From contig AVPN01000006.1 in the NCBI GenBank assembly GCA_000695325.1, positions 186,333-216,093 of the forward strand: a DNA stretch of 29,761 nucleotides, in the 5' to 3' direction. The stretch is from Pleurobrachia bachei. Lineage: Eukaryota > Ctenophora > Tentaculata > Cydippida > Pleurobrachiidae. Every line of letters begins with the position of its first letter. Within the stretch, counting starts at the first letter, position 1. This document shows positions 17,574-29,761 of the stretch, in pieces. The position numbers and the translations under genes were made by a program. The notes beneath the pieces were generated by a model. That model made no database searches, was not told the origin of the DNA, and worked only from the letters and a program-made list of their open reading frames with translations.

Positions 17574-20500
17574 TCACCTAATATGCAAGTCGTTGTTGAA
17601 GTCCAGGTTCCGTTTCTCCGACATACATGTGTAGTTTGTATACATAGATATATCCAGTGGGTAGTATCTGCACGGTAGGGACACAGTTGCCCCAGCCAGC
17701 ACTTTGGTGTTATTATTATGGTCGAGATCCTGCATAGAACAGCCTAGAAGAAAGTTGGGATTATTATACGTTGGTGAAAGTTATGGTTTTATGGTTTGCC
17801 TTTCCAGGCCCCGAATGAATTGGGGCTCTATGAAATACACCTGTACTAACGTACCAATATAAATTTTGATGTCAACGGTTTTAGTGTCTGTTTTGTTTAC
17901 ACCACCAACAGTGTTACTTCCAACACACTTGTAAGTTCCACTATCCGTATACTGAGCGTCAGCAGTCACATGCTTGCATGTCTTGATATTGGTCCCAGAA
18001 CATCCCTCAGAAAAAATAATGCTGCTACCACCATCTTTAGATAGTAGAGGTTGAGAAGGTTCAGGGTATCCAACAACCTCACATATTATAGTTACTGAGT
18101 CCCCTTTGAACGGGGATGCGGGACTACTAGTGAGCGTTGTTACAGCATCTTGAACTGAAAGTGAGATAAAATTTACGATTACAAAAATCAGAATTTAAAA
18201 TCAGAAGTTTAATTGACCTCAAATATTTAGTATCTACACCAAACTTACCATACTCCAAAGTTAAATCACTGGTTTTAGTTTCGGTTTGTAGGTCCCCACC
18301 ATCAGTTTTATACCACTCAATTGACACACTGCACGTGTATTTTCCAGCTTCCGAAAACGAGAATGAGCTAATAGTAGCCGTATAAACAGTTGAGCTGACT
18401 TCAGTAGTTGTAAGAGCTGATCCCCCGTCCAGGGCTATTTGTACCGATGAAATTGGGTAACCAGTAATGGTACAAGTTAGAGTAGCAGTTTCACCAGTGC
18501 GGTATGTTGTAGGTGAGGCGGTGAGGACTGCTGTCGGGCTTTCTGGAAGGGAGGAATTTTAGTTGAGATTGGAGTAAAGATATAATATGCAGTAATGATA
18601 TTAATACAGTGATGAATCGATAGTCTAGGTACTGACCAACAATAAGAACTTCAGTTGTATGTTGAGTTAAGAACACGTTATCCCCATTGTTACTAATAGC
18701 ACATTGGTAAGCACCACTATTCGATGAATGACGAGAGATTGTATAAGGGGGAGAGTTCGATTTTTTAACACTATTTTGGTATACAGACTTTAGTAAAGTC
18801 CCTTCGGATCTAGTTCCAGTACAAGCTATACTGAGATCTGCTGACTTTGAACTGTCAGATTCCCACCAAATATATGAAGGAAGGGATGAATCAAACGTGT
18901 AGGAGTAACTCGTAGCAGCATCTGAAATTAACCAGTTACAATTTCAATCGAGCTAAACTCAATCTCTATTACCAGCGAGATATGATCGGTAATCTTCCCT
19001 GGTCCTTACCAAAAAACATAAAATTTGCTCTTCATTTAAATACCTGCGGGTATTAATTCCACTACTCCTTTGGTAGTTGATTTATTACCCACACAATTGC
19101 TGCCTGTTATTCTACATTGGTAGGTTATAGAACTTGTAGATGACATGGTCACACTGTATTCTCTGTCAGTAGAGAGGATAGTGTTGAGATCAATTTCCAA
19201 TCTCCATTCATAACTAATAGAATTGGACCAACTGCCTCCTGGTTTACAAACCCCTCCGCAAGATAAAACAACGGTGTCACCAACAGAGGGTGTTGTCTTA
19301 ATTGTCCCATCAGATTTTAGAGCTTGAACAGTATACCCAGTAGCCAATGAAGTTGTTGATTTTAAATACCAGGTCTTATCAGATATAGTCGTCCCAACAC
19401 TACTGATTGTTACAGTTCCAAGTAAGACACCAGCTGTGTTAACTGCTCTGCAGGTGTATGTACCAGCATCTGATGTCTTTATGTTGAAGATAACAAGACT
19501 GTACTGATCTAGAGTTAATGTTTTCTTCACCGTATCCTGTCCATCAAACCCCAGTGTTTTGGTGCCTGCCCTAGTGTATATCCACATGTGACTATCTACT
19601 ACTTCCACACCTTCCTTATACCACTTTACATTGTACACAGAGCCACTGGTGATCTGGGTGTCCGGATCAAACCCAGAGTCTGAATTACACTTGAGTGTGT
19701 AGACCCAGGCATCGTTATCCATAATATTAGATGAAGTAGAAACCGAGTCAGTCGTGACCGTACCACTAAAACTTATCACTACAAATAAAAGGTGTTAGCA
19801 AAGCTCAATAAAACAATAAATTCAAAGCCCAAAAGTGATTCAGGATCCTTACTGTATGCAGGAATATTATTAAAGGTAACAGTAGCAACATCACTGAATA
19901 TAGACTCCTCCCCTACAGTTGCCATACACTGGAACATTGAACCACTGTTGTAAGCGCTCTCCGCTACTTCTAATGTAGTCGCTGTTTGCCCGCTAATCTT
20001 GTCACTATCTTGGGGTGGAACATTGAACCCAGCTGCCAGGCTGTACCATTGGTATGTGATACTAGTTCTTCCCCCAGCCTCACATGATAGTGTGACTGTG
20101 GTTCCAGTGTCAACACTTGTCGTGGTGGGTTGCTTGGAAAAGGCAAACTTACTGGGACCTGAAAGAAATTCGTACTAAAGTGTCCCTGATTATATTGTTT
20201 AAATCTTGAATCTTTAAATGACTTCAGCAAAACTTCAACGAATAAAATATACACTGAATTGCTTCAGAAGAAGTAAGTATGTAGAAGACAGAAAAATATC
20301 CTGAAAAAGTTTGAAATTAATGAAAATTGGTATTAAGGGCCTGTCGGGCGTCGGCTCGGCCCCGTTGTTTTTAGGGGGATGGGTTGAGTTTCGTTTATAC
20401 TCGGGCCGGGGGGGGGGGGATCTTTTGAAAACAACTCACTATAATTTAGTGTTGGTTCAGCTGTAATTTCTGGGGAATCTTTTGAAAACAACTCACTATA

Positions 20501-20662
20501 ATTTAGTGTTGGTTCAGCTGTAGTTTCTGGGAAATCTTTTGAAAACAACTCACTATAATTTAGTGTTGGTTCAGCTGTAGTTTCTGGAGGTAACCGGCCT
20601 GGTAAGGTTGATATCGCTCGTACAGTCACAAACTGGATCGTTACTATGATACACAACATCAT
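17574..20662 (-). CDS. Secreted immunoglobulin-superfamily protein, six Ig-like domains
   Basis: Exons, 5' to 3': 20662 to 20554 (or 20497, 20440), 20158-19853, 19778-19044, 18921-18637, 18542-18249, 18154-17855 and 17743-17574. Every internal junction is phase 1, the usual arrangement of shuffled Ig exons, and the joined frame is open for about 732 aa. The start MMLCIIVTIQFVTV is a signal peptide, followed by a Thr/Pro linker. Domains show Cys-Trp-Cys Ig patterns (TVTLSCEAG...QWY...FQCMA; DAGTYTCRAV; TATLTCTITG...GKYTCSV; SGTYKCVGS). The 735-bp exon encodes two domains. The last exon (ATVSLPC) ends in a stop with no membrane segment, so the protein looks secreted. The ligand is unknown. An additional 5' exon cannot be excluded. 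Confidence 0.87.
20420..20590 (-). repeat. Three tandem 57-bp units, each carrying the exon 1 donor
   Basis: Units 20420-20476, 20477-20533 and 20534-20590 are nearly identical. On the minus strand each encodes TTAEPTLNYSELFSKD-type residues and contains AATTATA|GTGAGT. Each donor (after 20554, 20497 or 20440) leaves the same phase, so the choice would add 0, 19 or 38 residues to the linker. A run of 11 or more G follows at 20407. Confidence 0.93.
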
Positions 20663-20677
20663 AGTTCGCCCCACAAC

Positions 20678-20728
20678 CGCAAAGTGAGATCGTTACTTTT
20701 ACTAAAGAGAGCAAAGTGAGATCGTTAC
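20678..20728 (-). repeat. Inverted units of the 32-bp minisatellite
   Basis: Two units of GCAAAGTGAGATCGTTAC are the reverse of the EXOC2 intron repeat. They lie directly upstream of the Ig gene start codon. Matching units flank the far side of the CA tract at 22803-22872. Confidence 0.75.
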
Positions 20729-21071
20729 AATTAATATGACGTGATCAACTGCTATAGCCCAACTGTTCAGTCTGAGAATTCTGATACAAAGATATTATTT
20801 GCCGTACTGTGTTATGAGGTAACTCCAACCCCCCAGTTTCATCTCCTTGTTTAACATGGGAGTTACCAAGGGAATCCACTGAGTTCGATCAATCTGGGCA
20901 CATACCCACACAGTACTATTCGAATTGGCTTATCTTTATATCTCGTGCTGCAATACAGCCGGTGATCGAAATCCTGGGGTACAGACTTGATCACGTGTGT
21001 GGGTATTGTGTGTGTATGAAGTGAGTGGGTGATGTCTACAGCAGTATAGTGCATAATTAAAACATTATCCA
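20729..21071. mobile_element. About 340-bp dispersed repeat, longest copy
   Basis: The reverse complement matches 24770-24989 and 25954-26157 at both ends (TGCACTATACTGCTGTAG ... GCAGTTGATCACGTCATATT). Those copies lack about 130-150 internal bp. Ends are weakly inverted (CTGCTGTAG / CTGCTATAG). It lies inside the inverted minisatellite. Probably a non-autonomous element. Confidence 0.7.
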
Positions 21072-23700
<2,629 letters not shown>

Positions 23701-26700
23701 GTGAATAGTTGTAAGGACGAAGAGGAAACCAAGACGACGGGTGGTAGTCTCACAACACCTCTTGATGTGGTTGTTAAGGAGTGCAATAGGAGGGCCGCTG
23801 AACTGTTCAGTAGCATCCTGGATAAGAAGGATAAAGCGGACAGAATTAGAAATGCGTTGAATGTAATCGAGAGGTTCAGGTTAGTTCTCAAATTAACTAG
23901 ACTTTGTCTCTCTTTTTTAGTCAACTAGTGACAATGTGTGTGTGTGGCCCACCTTATGTCACACTAGTGACAATGTGTGTGTGGCCCACAGTGTGTCACA
24001 CTTTACTCGACACATGTTTGGAACGCGCGGTACAACAAGACTTGGTAGATTGGCGCGCCACACACCTCTAGTTCCATCAGAAATCAAAACACACCCAGTA
24101 TTTAGTTACTTAATTAATAATTGATCCGTACTTTTTAGTTAGTTGATGCTTTATCAGCACCATCCTTTTCCAGGTTCTTGTTCGGACTCCCAGATAGCAT
24201 TGATAAGAATATAGCAAATAAGGCCTATGATATTGTACTGAACGACTATAAGAAGGCCAAATCTTTATTTGCTGATACCCAAGTAAGCTCTACTTTTTAC
24301 AGCAACCTCTCATGGTCTCTCATATATCGTCTTCTTCTAGATACCTTTCTGGAACAAATATATCTAGTCAGCATATCTAATGATTGAGGTTTAATTTCAT
24401 CTCCAATCAATTCCCAGGTAAAAGTATTTCAACAAGTTATGGACGGGGTAAATCACAAGATATCAGCCTTTACAACACAGCTAGAGGAACGATTACTGGA
24501 ACCTAAATGTCCCCTGAATGAAAAGAAGCAACTTTTGAAATACTTAGTAGAGGTATTGTTGTCAAAATTGTTTGATATGGTGATGGTAAGGGGGTTCGTT
24601 GCCTAGCTCGATCCTCTGTTCACACGCTCCGATGGTTAGATCATATAATATAACAAGGGGTTCCGCAGACAGAGGAGTGAGTTACATTTATGAAGTTGTA
24701 GTAGCTCCACCCTTTCCCGCTCTGTGATCCATGTATCCCTTGTAGTACTCATATTGGTGTTTTAACAAGAATTATAGAATTGGATAATGTTTTAATTATG
24801 CACTATACTGCTGTAGACAACACCCACTCACTTCATACACACACATCACACGCACACGTGATCAAGTCTGTACCACAGGTTTCGATCACCGGCTGTATTA
24901 CAGCACGAGAGAGATAATAATATCTTTGTATCAGAATTCTCAGACTGAACAGTTGGGCTATAGCAGTTGATCACGTCATATTAATTGTTTTCAGTAGCAT
25001 CCTGGATAAGAAGGATAAAGCGGACAGAATTAGAAATGCGTTGAATGTAATCGAGAGGTTCAGGTTAGTTCTCAAATTAACTAGACTTTGTCTCTCTTTT
25101 TTAGTCAACTAGTGACAATGTGTGTGTGTGGCCCACCTTATGTCACACTAGTGACAATGTGTGTGTGGCCCACAGTGTGTCACACTTTACTCGACACATG
25201 TTTGGAACGCGCGGTACAACAAGACTTGGTAGATTGGCGCGCCACACACCTCTAGTTCCATCAGAAATCAAAACACACCCAGTATTTAGTTACTTAATTA
25301 ATAATTGATCCGTACTTTTTAGTTAGTTGATGCTTTATCAGCACCATCCTTTTCCAGGTTCTTGTTCGGACTCCCAGATAGCATTGATAAGAATATAGCA
25401 AATAAGGCCTATGATATTGTACTGAACGACTATAAGAAGGCCAAATCTTTATTTGCTGATACCCAAGTAAGCTCTACTTTTTACAGCAACCTCTCATGGT
25501 CTCTCATATATCGTCTTCTTCTAGATACCTTTCTGGAACAAATATATCTAGTCAGCATATCTAATGATTGAGGTTTAATTTCATCTCCAATCAATTCCCA
25601 GGTAAAAGTATTTAAACAAGTTATGGACGGGGTAAATCACAAGATATCAGCCTTTACAACACAGCTAGAGGAACGATTACTGGAACCTAAATGTCCCCTG
25701 AATGAAAAGAAGCAACTTTTGAAATACTTAGTAGAGGTATTGTTGTCAAAATTGTTTGATATGGTGATGGTAAGGGGGTTCGTTGCCTAGCTCGATCCTC
25801 TGTTCACACGCTCCGATGGTTAGATCATATAATATAACAAGGGGTTCCGCAGACAGAGGAGTGAGTTACATTTATGAAGTTGTAGTAGCTCCACCCTTTC
25901 CCGCTCTGTGATCCATGTATCCCTTGTAGTACTCATATTGGTGTTTTAACAAGAATTATAGAATTGGATAATGTTTTAATTATGCACTATACTGCTGTAG
26001 ACAACACCCACTCACTTCATACACACACATCACACGCACACGTGATCAAGTCTGTACCACAGGTTTCGATCACCGGCTGTATTACAGCACGAGAGAGAGC
26101 CGTCACTAGTGACTGAACAGTTGGGCTATAGCAGTTGATCACGTCATATTAATTGTTAATTATAGAATTCTCCCTACTATTCTAACATCACTCAGCACCC
26201 ATTTCCATGGTAACAGTTGAGTTCTAACATCACTCAGCACCCATTTCTATTGTCATGGTAACAGTTGAGTTCTAACATCACTCAGCACCCATTTCCCCAG
26301 TTTAACGGGAATCCAAACAACGACCCAGCGTGGGAGAATCTAGAAACTCAACAGCAGGAGGTGATCAAGTTCCTGATCAAAGTTAAAATGCGTAAGTCAT
26401 CATATTAGTTATTTCGTTACTTCCTGTAAAAGAAAGGTGTAAATGTGTGAACTCAGGAACTGACTGACACAAGTAAACAACCAATAAGAACTTTCTTGGT
26501 TTACCACAGGTTTCAAGAACCGAGTCCAAGAGTTTGTTGAACGGGAGAAGAACCTACAGAAGATGAAGGCCTCAGGGAGAGCTGGAAATCACAGTGAAAA
26601 TAGTATCTCCTCCCTTGTAAACCAGGTACTTTATACTCGAACTACAAAGGGTTGTTGCTATCCTAGACAACAAGTATAATAATCCCATAATGTATCGCTT

Positions 26701-28016
26701 TTCTTGAGTCACATGAAAATACCAGTGTTATCATTTGTCCAACAAACACATGAACTGATTCACCAACACAAACAAAATCCTTTAACCATACCCTTCTCGA
26801 CCGCCAAAATCGATGAATTGTTAACAATGGAATGCACCCAGAGTTTAACTTTGCTTTTTTCCCCTCGCAGTTTGTTGACGAGCTGTGTGACAGGGTTACA
26901 TTGAGCCTCTCTAACACCTCTCACCCCCTCTCAGTTCCAACTAACACATGAACTGATTCTAAGCACTATCAAACATCTCTCTAACTCTCCCTCTCCCCCC
27001 TCACAGTTTGTTGATGAGCTGTGTGACAGGGTAACATTGAGCCTCACTCTAACACCTCTCCCCCTCTCTCCCCTCTCTCCCTCTCTCTCTCTCTCTCTCC
27101 CTCCTAGTTTGTTGACGAGCTGTGTGACAGGGTAACATTGAGCCTCTCTGACTACTGGGCTCTTTGCCAGATCTACCTTGATGGATCTCTACTACCTGAG
27201 TGCACAAAGAGTAAACCGGTACTTCAACAGCAGGATAGCTTCCTGTCACCCCCTCCCACCCCATCAACCACTCCTGCCGGAATGAGGTACATGTTGGTAG
27301 TTGGTTAGTAGCAAACTCTCCTACTCTCTCCTAGTTAAACAGTAACGATCTCACCTACTCTCTCGCTTCTAGTTAAAGCAGCGATCTCTCCTACTCTCTC
27401 CTAGTAAAATTAACAATCTCTCCGACTCTCTCCTAGTTAAAGTAACAATCTCTCCCAGGTTTGAGGACCACACTGAGGATGTCCGATCTCTAATTGTAGA
27501 AGTTATCACACTGTTCAGTGGGATAATAACTCAGTATTGTATTGACAAGGATTTCCAGTTCAACCTACCCAACCACAGTAAAGATAGTGAAGTTGCACTC
27601 TATCTTATGAGTAAGTTCTTTAATTAGTTTCGGAACTTTTGTCTCCAGTTAATCTTAGTAAGTAAGACACAACACAATGATTTTCCTGATCATCTATTTC
27701 TCTTTGACCCTCAGTATAACCAACCAACCACCCTCCACAAATTTAAATACTCTCAGTGTCCGTACTCTCCACAGTATAAACACTTGCCAAGCTAGACTGT
27801 ATTTCGGGTACCCCCGATGTAAAGGGAGGGTAAGAACATAACAATATAAACACTTTAACCCCCCCAACCCCAGACAAAGGACAACCGACGTGGGCAGCGG
27901 CCACAGTAAAGAGAGTCCGGATTTGTACAGAGCAGTTGCTGGCAATGGGAATACCTCACGAGTGTGTGGCGACTTCTGTTGAATTGGTTACCGTTATGAG
28001 ACGCATCTGTGTCAGG
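23701..28016 (+). CDS. EXOC2: Exocyst subunit Sec5/EXOC2, middle exons
   Basis: Exons: 23701-23879, 24174-24282, 24418-24552, 26301-26391, 26510-26625, 27108-27286, 27459-27610 and 27874-28016; phases agree throughout. Matches to human EXOC2 include KKDKADRIRNALNVIERFR and FLFGLPDSIDKNI (human FLFNLPLNIERNI). Further matches are YDIVLNDYKKAKSLFADTQ, NEKKQLLKYLVE, NNDPAWENLETQ and the less similar FVDELCDRVTLSLSDYW. This covers roughly to human residue 540. The remaining C-terminal part is not found before 28275, where the minus-strand peptidase gene begins, so the gene is truncated or resumes outside the window. A second copy of exons 7 (partial), 8 and 9 at 24990-25736 would break the frame if spliced in. 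Confidence 0.9.
23806..26157 (+). repeat. 1,184-bp tandem duplication of EXOC2 exons 7-9
   Basis: Copy A (23806-24989) and copy B (24990-26157) are almost identical. One coding change is seen (CAA at 24430, AAA at 25614: Gln to Lys). Near its end copy B has GAGCCGTCACTAGTGA in place of a longer stretch. Copy B has exon 7 from its 106th base only, plus complete copies of exons 8 (25358-25466) and 9 (25602-25736). Confidence 0.95.
26180..26300 (+). repeat. Three copies of an intron 3' end before EXOC2 exon 10
   Basis: TTCTAACATCACTCAGCACC begins at 26180, 26222 and 26270. Only the last continues into CATTTCCCCAG and exon 10. The others continue into ATGGTAACAGTTGAG. Confidence 0.9.
26454..26500. 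mobile_element. hAT-like MITE left end
   Basis: CAGGAACTGACTGACACAAG followed by the AAACAACCAATAAGAACT part of the family. It stops 10 bp before the EXOC2 exon 11 acceptor. Confidence 0.65.
26871..27050 (+). pseudogene. Two decoy copies of the EXOC2 exon 12 start
   Basis: TTTGTTGACGAGCTGTGTGA at 26871 and TTTGTTGATGAGCTGTGTGA at 27007 repeat the first 40-odd bp of exon 12 (27108). Each follows its own acceptor (CCCTCGCAG, CCCTCACAG). Neither continues into the rest of the exon. The intervening ACACATGAACTGATT is also repeated (26743, 26943). Confidence 0.9.
27306..27458 (+). repeat. 32-bp minisatellite ending at the exon 13 acceptor
   Basis: About four units of CTCTCTCCTAGTTAAAGTAA type. 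The final one, AACAATCTCTCCCAG, is the acceptor used by exon 13. Confidence 0.85.
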
Positions 28017-28275
28017 GTAAGTTCGAGCTAGATAAACAGACAACTACATTGGTGGCGCCGACACCTCTCTAAGCGGGCTTCGATTTGGTGTCACCAAACA
28101 ACTACACAAGGTTCACGAATGATAAACATTAATAAAATCAATATATACAGAGAACTGGGGGTCACAAATAAAACTTACAATACAATTACAAATATTTCAT
28201 TACTTATGTTTCAAATATTGTTCATATTGTTCATATTGTCCATGTTGTTAATATCATTGTGTCCATGTTCCTCTA
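28017..28275. other. Non-coding stretch between EXOC2 and the peptidase gene
   Basis: AT-rich with a short TTCATATTG repeat near 28219. Presumably the shared 3' side of two convergent genes. No next EXOC2 exon is recognised. Confidence 0.5.
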
Positions 28276-29761
28276 TTAATGACACATGTGCTCATGTCGA
28301 CAGATCCCATCTCCACACAACACTGTTCCAGAAGGACAGGAATCATCACTGGGGGAGTTACACCATTTACACGTGGCAGCACAGTTCTTAGACATCCAAT
28401 CGTAGAACCTGATGGGGAGATAGGACACGTTTTAGGGGGAGATCAGGAGATAACGAAATATTATTTAGGTATTTAGGACTGTATTTAGGAGATCAGGAGA
28501 CATATTTAGGGGGAGATAAGAGATATGCAAACTGCAAAGATATTGAGACTAGTGGATGTGTAATGTGTATTCTGGATAGAGAAGTGTTACTGTAAAACCG
28601 AAATCTGGGGTCTGAGTGAAACTATGGAGAATCTGAATTTTGCTTACCTTCCATTTTTGACGCAGTATCGCTTGAAATATCCACAGCTTGTCTTCAGATC
28701 CTCACATGGAATCTCCGGTGACTCTGTCATTGGTTCTTCTGTCATCATTTCTTCGTCGTTATCATTATCGTATTGCTGTTTATTACACTGGTTTCTGGTG
28801 GGGGAGGGGGGAGGGGGGTTAGGATATATCCTATTATGATAGTTTAAAATGAGAGAGAAAATGAGTCGAAAATGTTATTTGTTTTTCTACGCCCACACTG
28901 GACCTAATACTATCTAGATTTGGGTTGTGATCAATCACTTGGCACATAGCCACACTACACTTACCCAGTGCAAGCTGCCTTGGTGAGATATCCATAAGTG
29001 GCAATCCTGCAGTTGTCTTCAACAGCCCGGCTCATCAGAATGTACCCCTTGGCACCCCAGTTGGCACCCCAGGAGTTCCTGACCCTCCAATATCCCACAC
29101 CACCCTGGGTTCCATATCCCACAACCGTGACCGCATGGTTAGGACTGGTGTTGCTCTTGCAGGCGTTGGTATCCTTGTACAGACCACTCCGGTACTTGAA
29201 GAAGGAGCTTCCAACGTAGATTGCAACAGATACAACTCCCCTGGTCACCGCATTCTGCAGACTGACATCTCCCTTGGCTGTTTTGTATCCAGTTATCCTA
29301 GCCTTGGTCAGAGAGTTCCCCTTACTTCCATAACTGCAGACACCATCCTTCATTTGATACGGCGCCTGGGTGACAGAAGCAAGACGACCAGCCTTCTTGA
29401 CATAATCGATAGGAGCATTCAACCATCCACCGTTGCAGCCGTTCCTACTTCCCTCATAAGCGCAATCCAGGATCTCTTGATCAGAGAAAGCCACGAGATC
29501 CCCAGTTGTGGTGAAGTAGGTACCCTCAATGGCTGAGACTCCTGCAAATGCCCAACACGAGCCGCATCCACCCTGGTTCCTAATGGCCGGTTGGGCACCT
29601 CGGGACACCCAGTTAACGTAGGATGGCGCTGTTACCATGGTAACCAAAAGTTCTTCTTCTTCTTCAACTAGAGGGGCGTCAGTGATGTTGAGGCCGGTGT
29701 ACTGCATTCTCTCCTGTTCAGTCATGATGGAAAACTTGTTGATCTCAGCGTGGTAGGGGCA
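28276..29761 (-). CDS. Papain-like cysteine peptidase with C-terminal ShKT domain (5' partial)
   Basis: Exons: 29761-28965 (open at the window edge), 28794-28648 and 28408-28276; both junctions are phase 2 and agree. The frame is open upstream of the Met at 29725 (HAEINKFSIMTEQE, a prodomain motif), so that Met is not the start. Counted from it, catalytic residues are Gln51 and Cys57 (NQGGCGSCWAF), His197 (NHAVTVVGYG) and Asn217 (NSWGANWG). GCNGGW is present. It is cathepsin L-like, lysosomal or secreted. Cys at the active site excludes silicatein. A GTAAGT donor overlaps the stop of the long frame; splicing adds an acidic linker, a six-cysteine ShKT module (CEDLKTSCGYFKRYC...FYDWMSKNC, then C-C) and a Cys-rich tail. 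Reading to that stop would give a plain peptidase. Confidence 0.9.

Noticed and set aside
17475-17678. Plus-strand 67-aa Cys/Val-rich frame
   Set aside because: It is a GT-rich low-complexity shadow opposite the last Ig exon.
28279-28476. Plus-strand frames near 28300 as the next EXOC2 exon
   Set aside because: Phase does not fit exon 14 and the minus strand encodes the ShKT exon with good cysteine spacing.
28961-29725. Met at 29725 as the start, and the stop at 28961 as the end, of the peptidase
   Set aside because: Prodomain sequence continues in frame to the window edge, and the stop overlaps a strong donor leading in phase to ShKT exons. The short form remains possible.

Overview
The window looks like animal nuclear DNA from a compact invertebrate genome. 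Genes are split into small exons of 50 to 735 bp with mostly short introns and GT-AG borders, and both strands are used densely. The recognisable proteins are animal ones: a C2H2 zinc-finger protein, REXO4, EXOC2/Sec5, dynactin p150, an immunoglobulin-domain protein and a papain-like peptidase with a ShKT domain. A sponge or another early-branching animal would fit, but nothing here fixes the species. A 603-bp N run at 11642-12244 shows this is a scaffold and not one continuous contig.

Layout: 1-1399 holds only repeats. 1400-6805 (minus) is a 16-finger C2H2 gene. Its first two exons and upstream region are present a second time at 7558-8298, with a small inverted-repeat element between the copies. 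8426-9220 (plus) is single-exon REXO4, divergent from the zinc-finger gene. 9557-11399 and 23701-28016 (plus) are the two visible halves of EXOC2, separated by a 12.3-kb gap. That gap holds a TIR-bounded element around the N run, broken pieces of a cathepsin-ShKT gene (minus; prodomain at 15751-16594, ShKT end at 12834-13147), an internal piece of dynactin p150/DCTN1 (plus; 13397-15634) lying between those pieces, a complete secreted six-Ig gene (minus; 17574-20662), and an uninterrupted (CA)587 tract. An intact cathepsin-ShKT gene (minus; 28276-29761) runs off the right edge.

Two things stand out. First, splice junctions are repeatedly duplicated. EXOC2 exon 4 and exon 12 starts each occur three times, the EXOC2 exon 6 end and one zinc-finger exon end occur twice, and the Ig gene's first donor sits in a 57-bp unit present three times. 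Three EXOC2 introns also end in the same 32-bp repeat, whose last unit supplies the real acceptor. Second, the middle of the window is a mosaic of gene pieces whose breakpoints lie next to a hAT-like MITE family. It is either a real rearrangement or a scaffold error; the sequence alone cannot say which.

Apart from the divergent zinc-finger/REXO4 pair and the possible host and nested genes in EXOC2, the neighbours do not form a common pathway.
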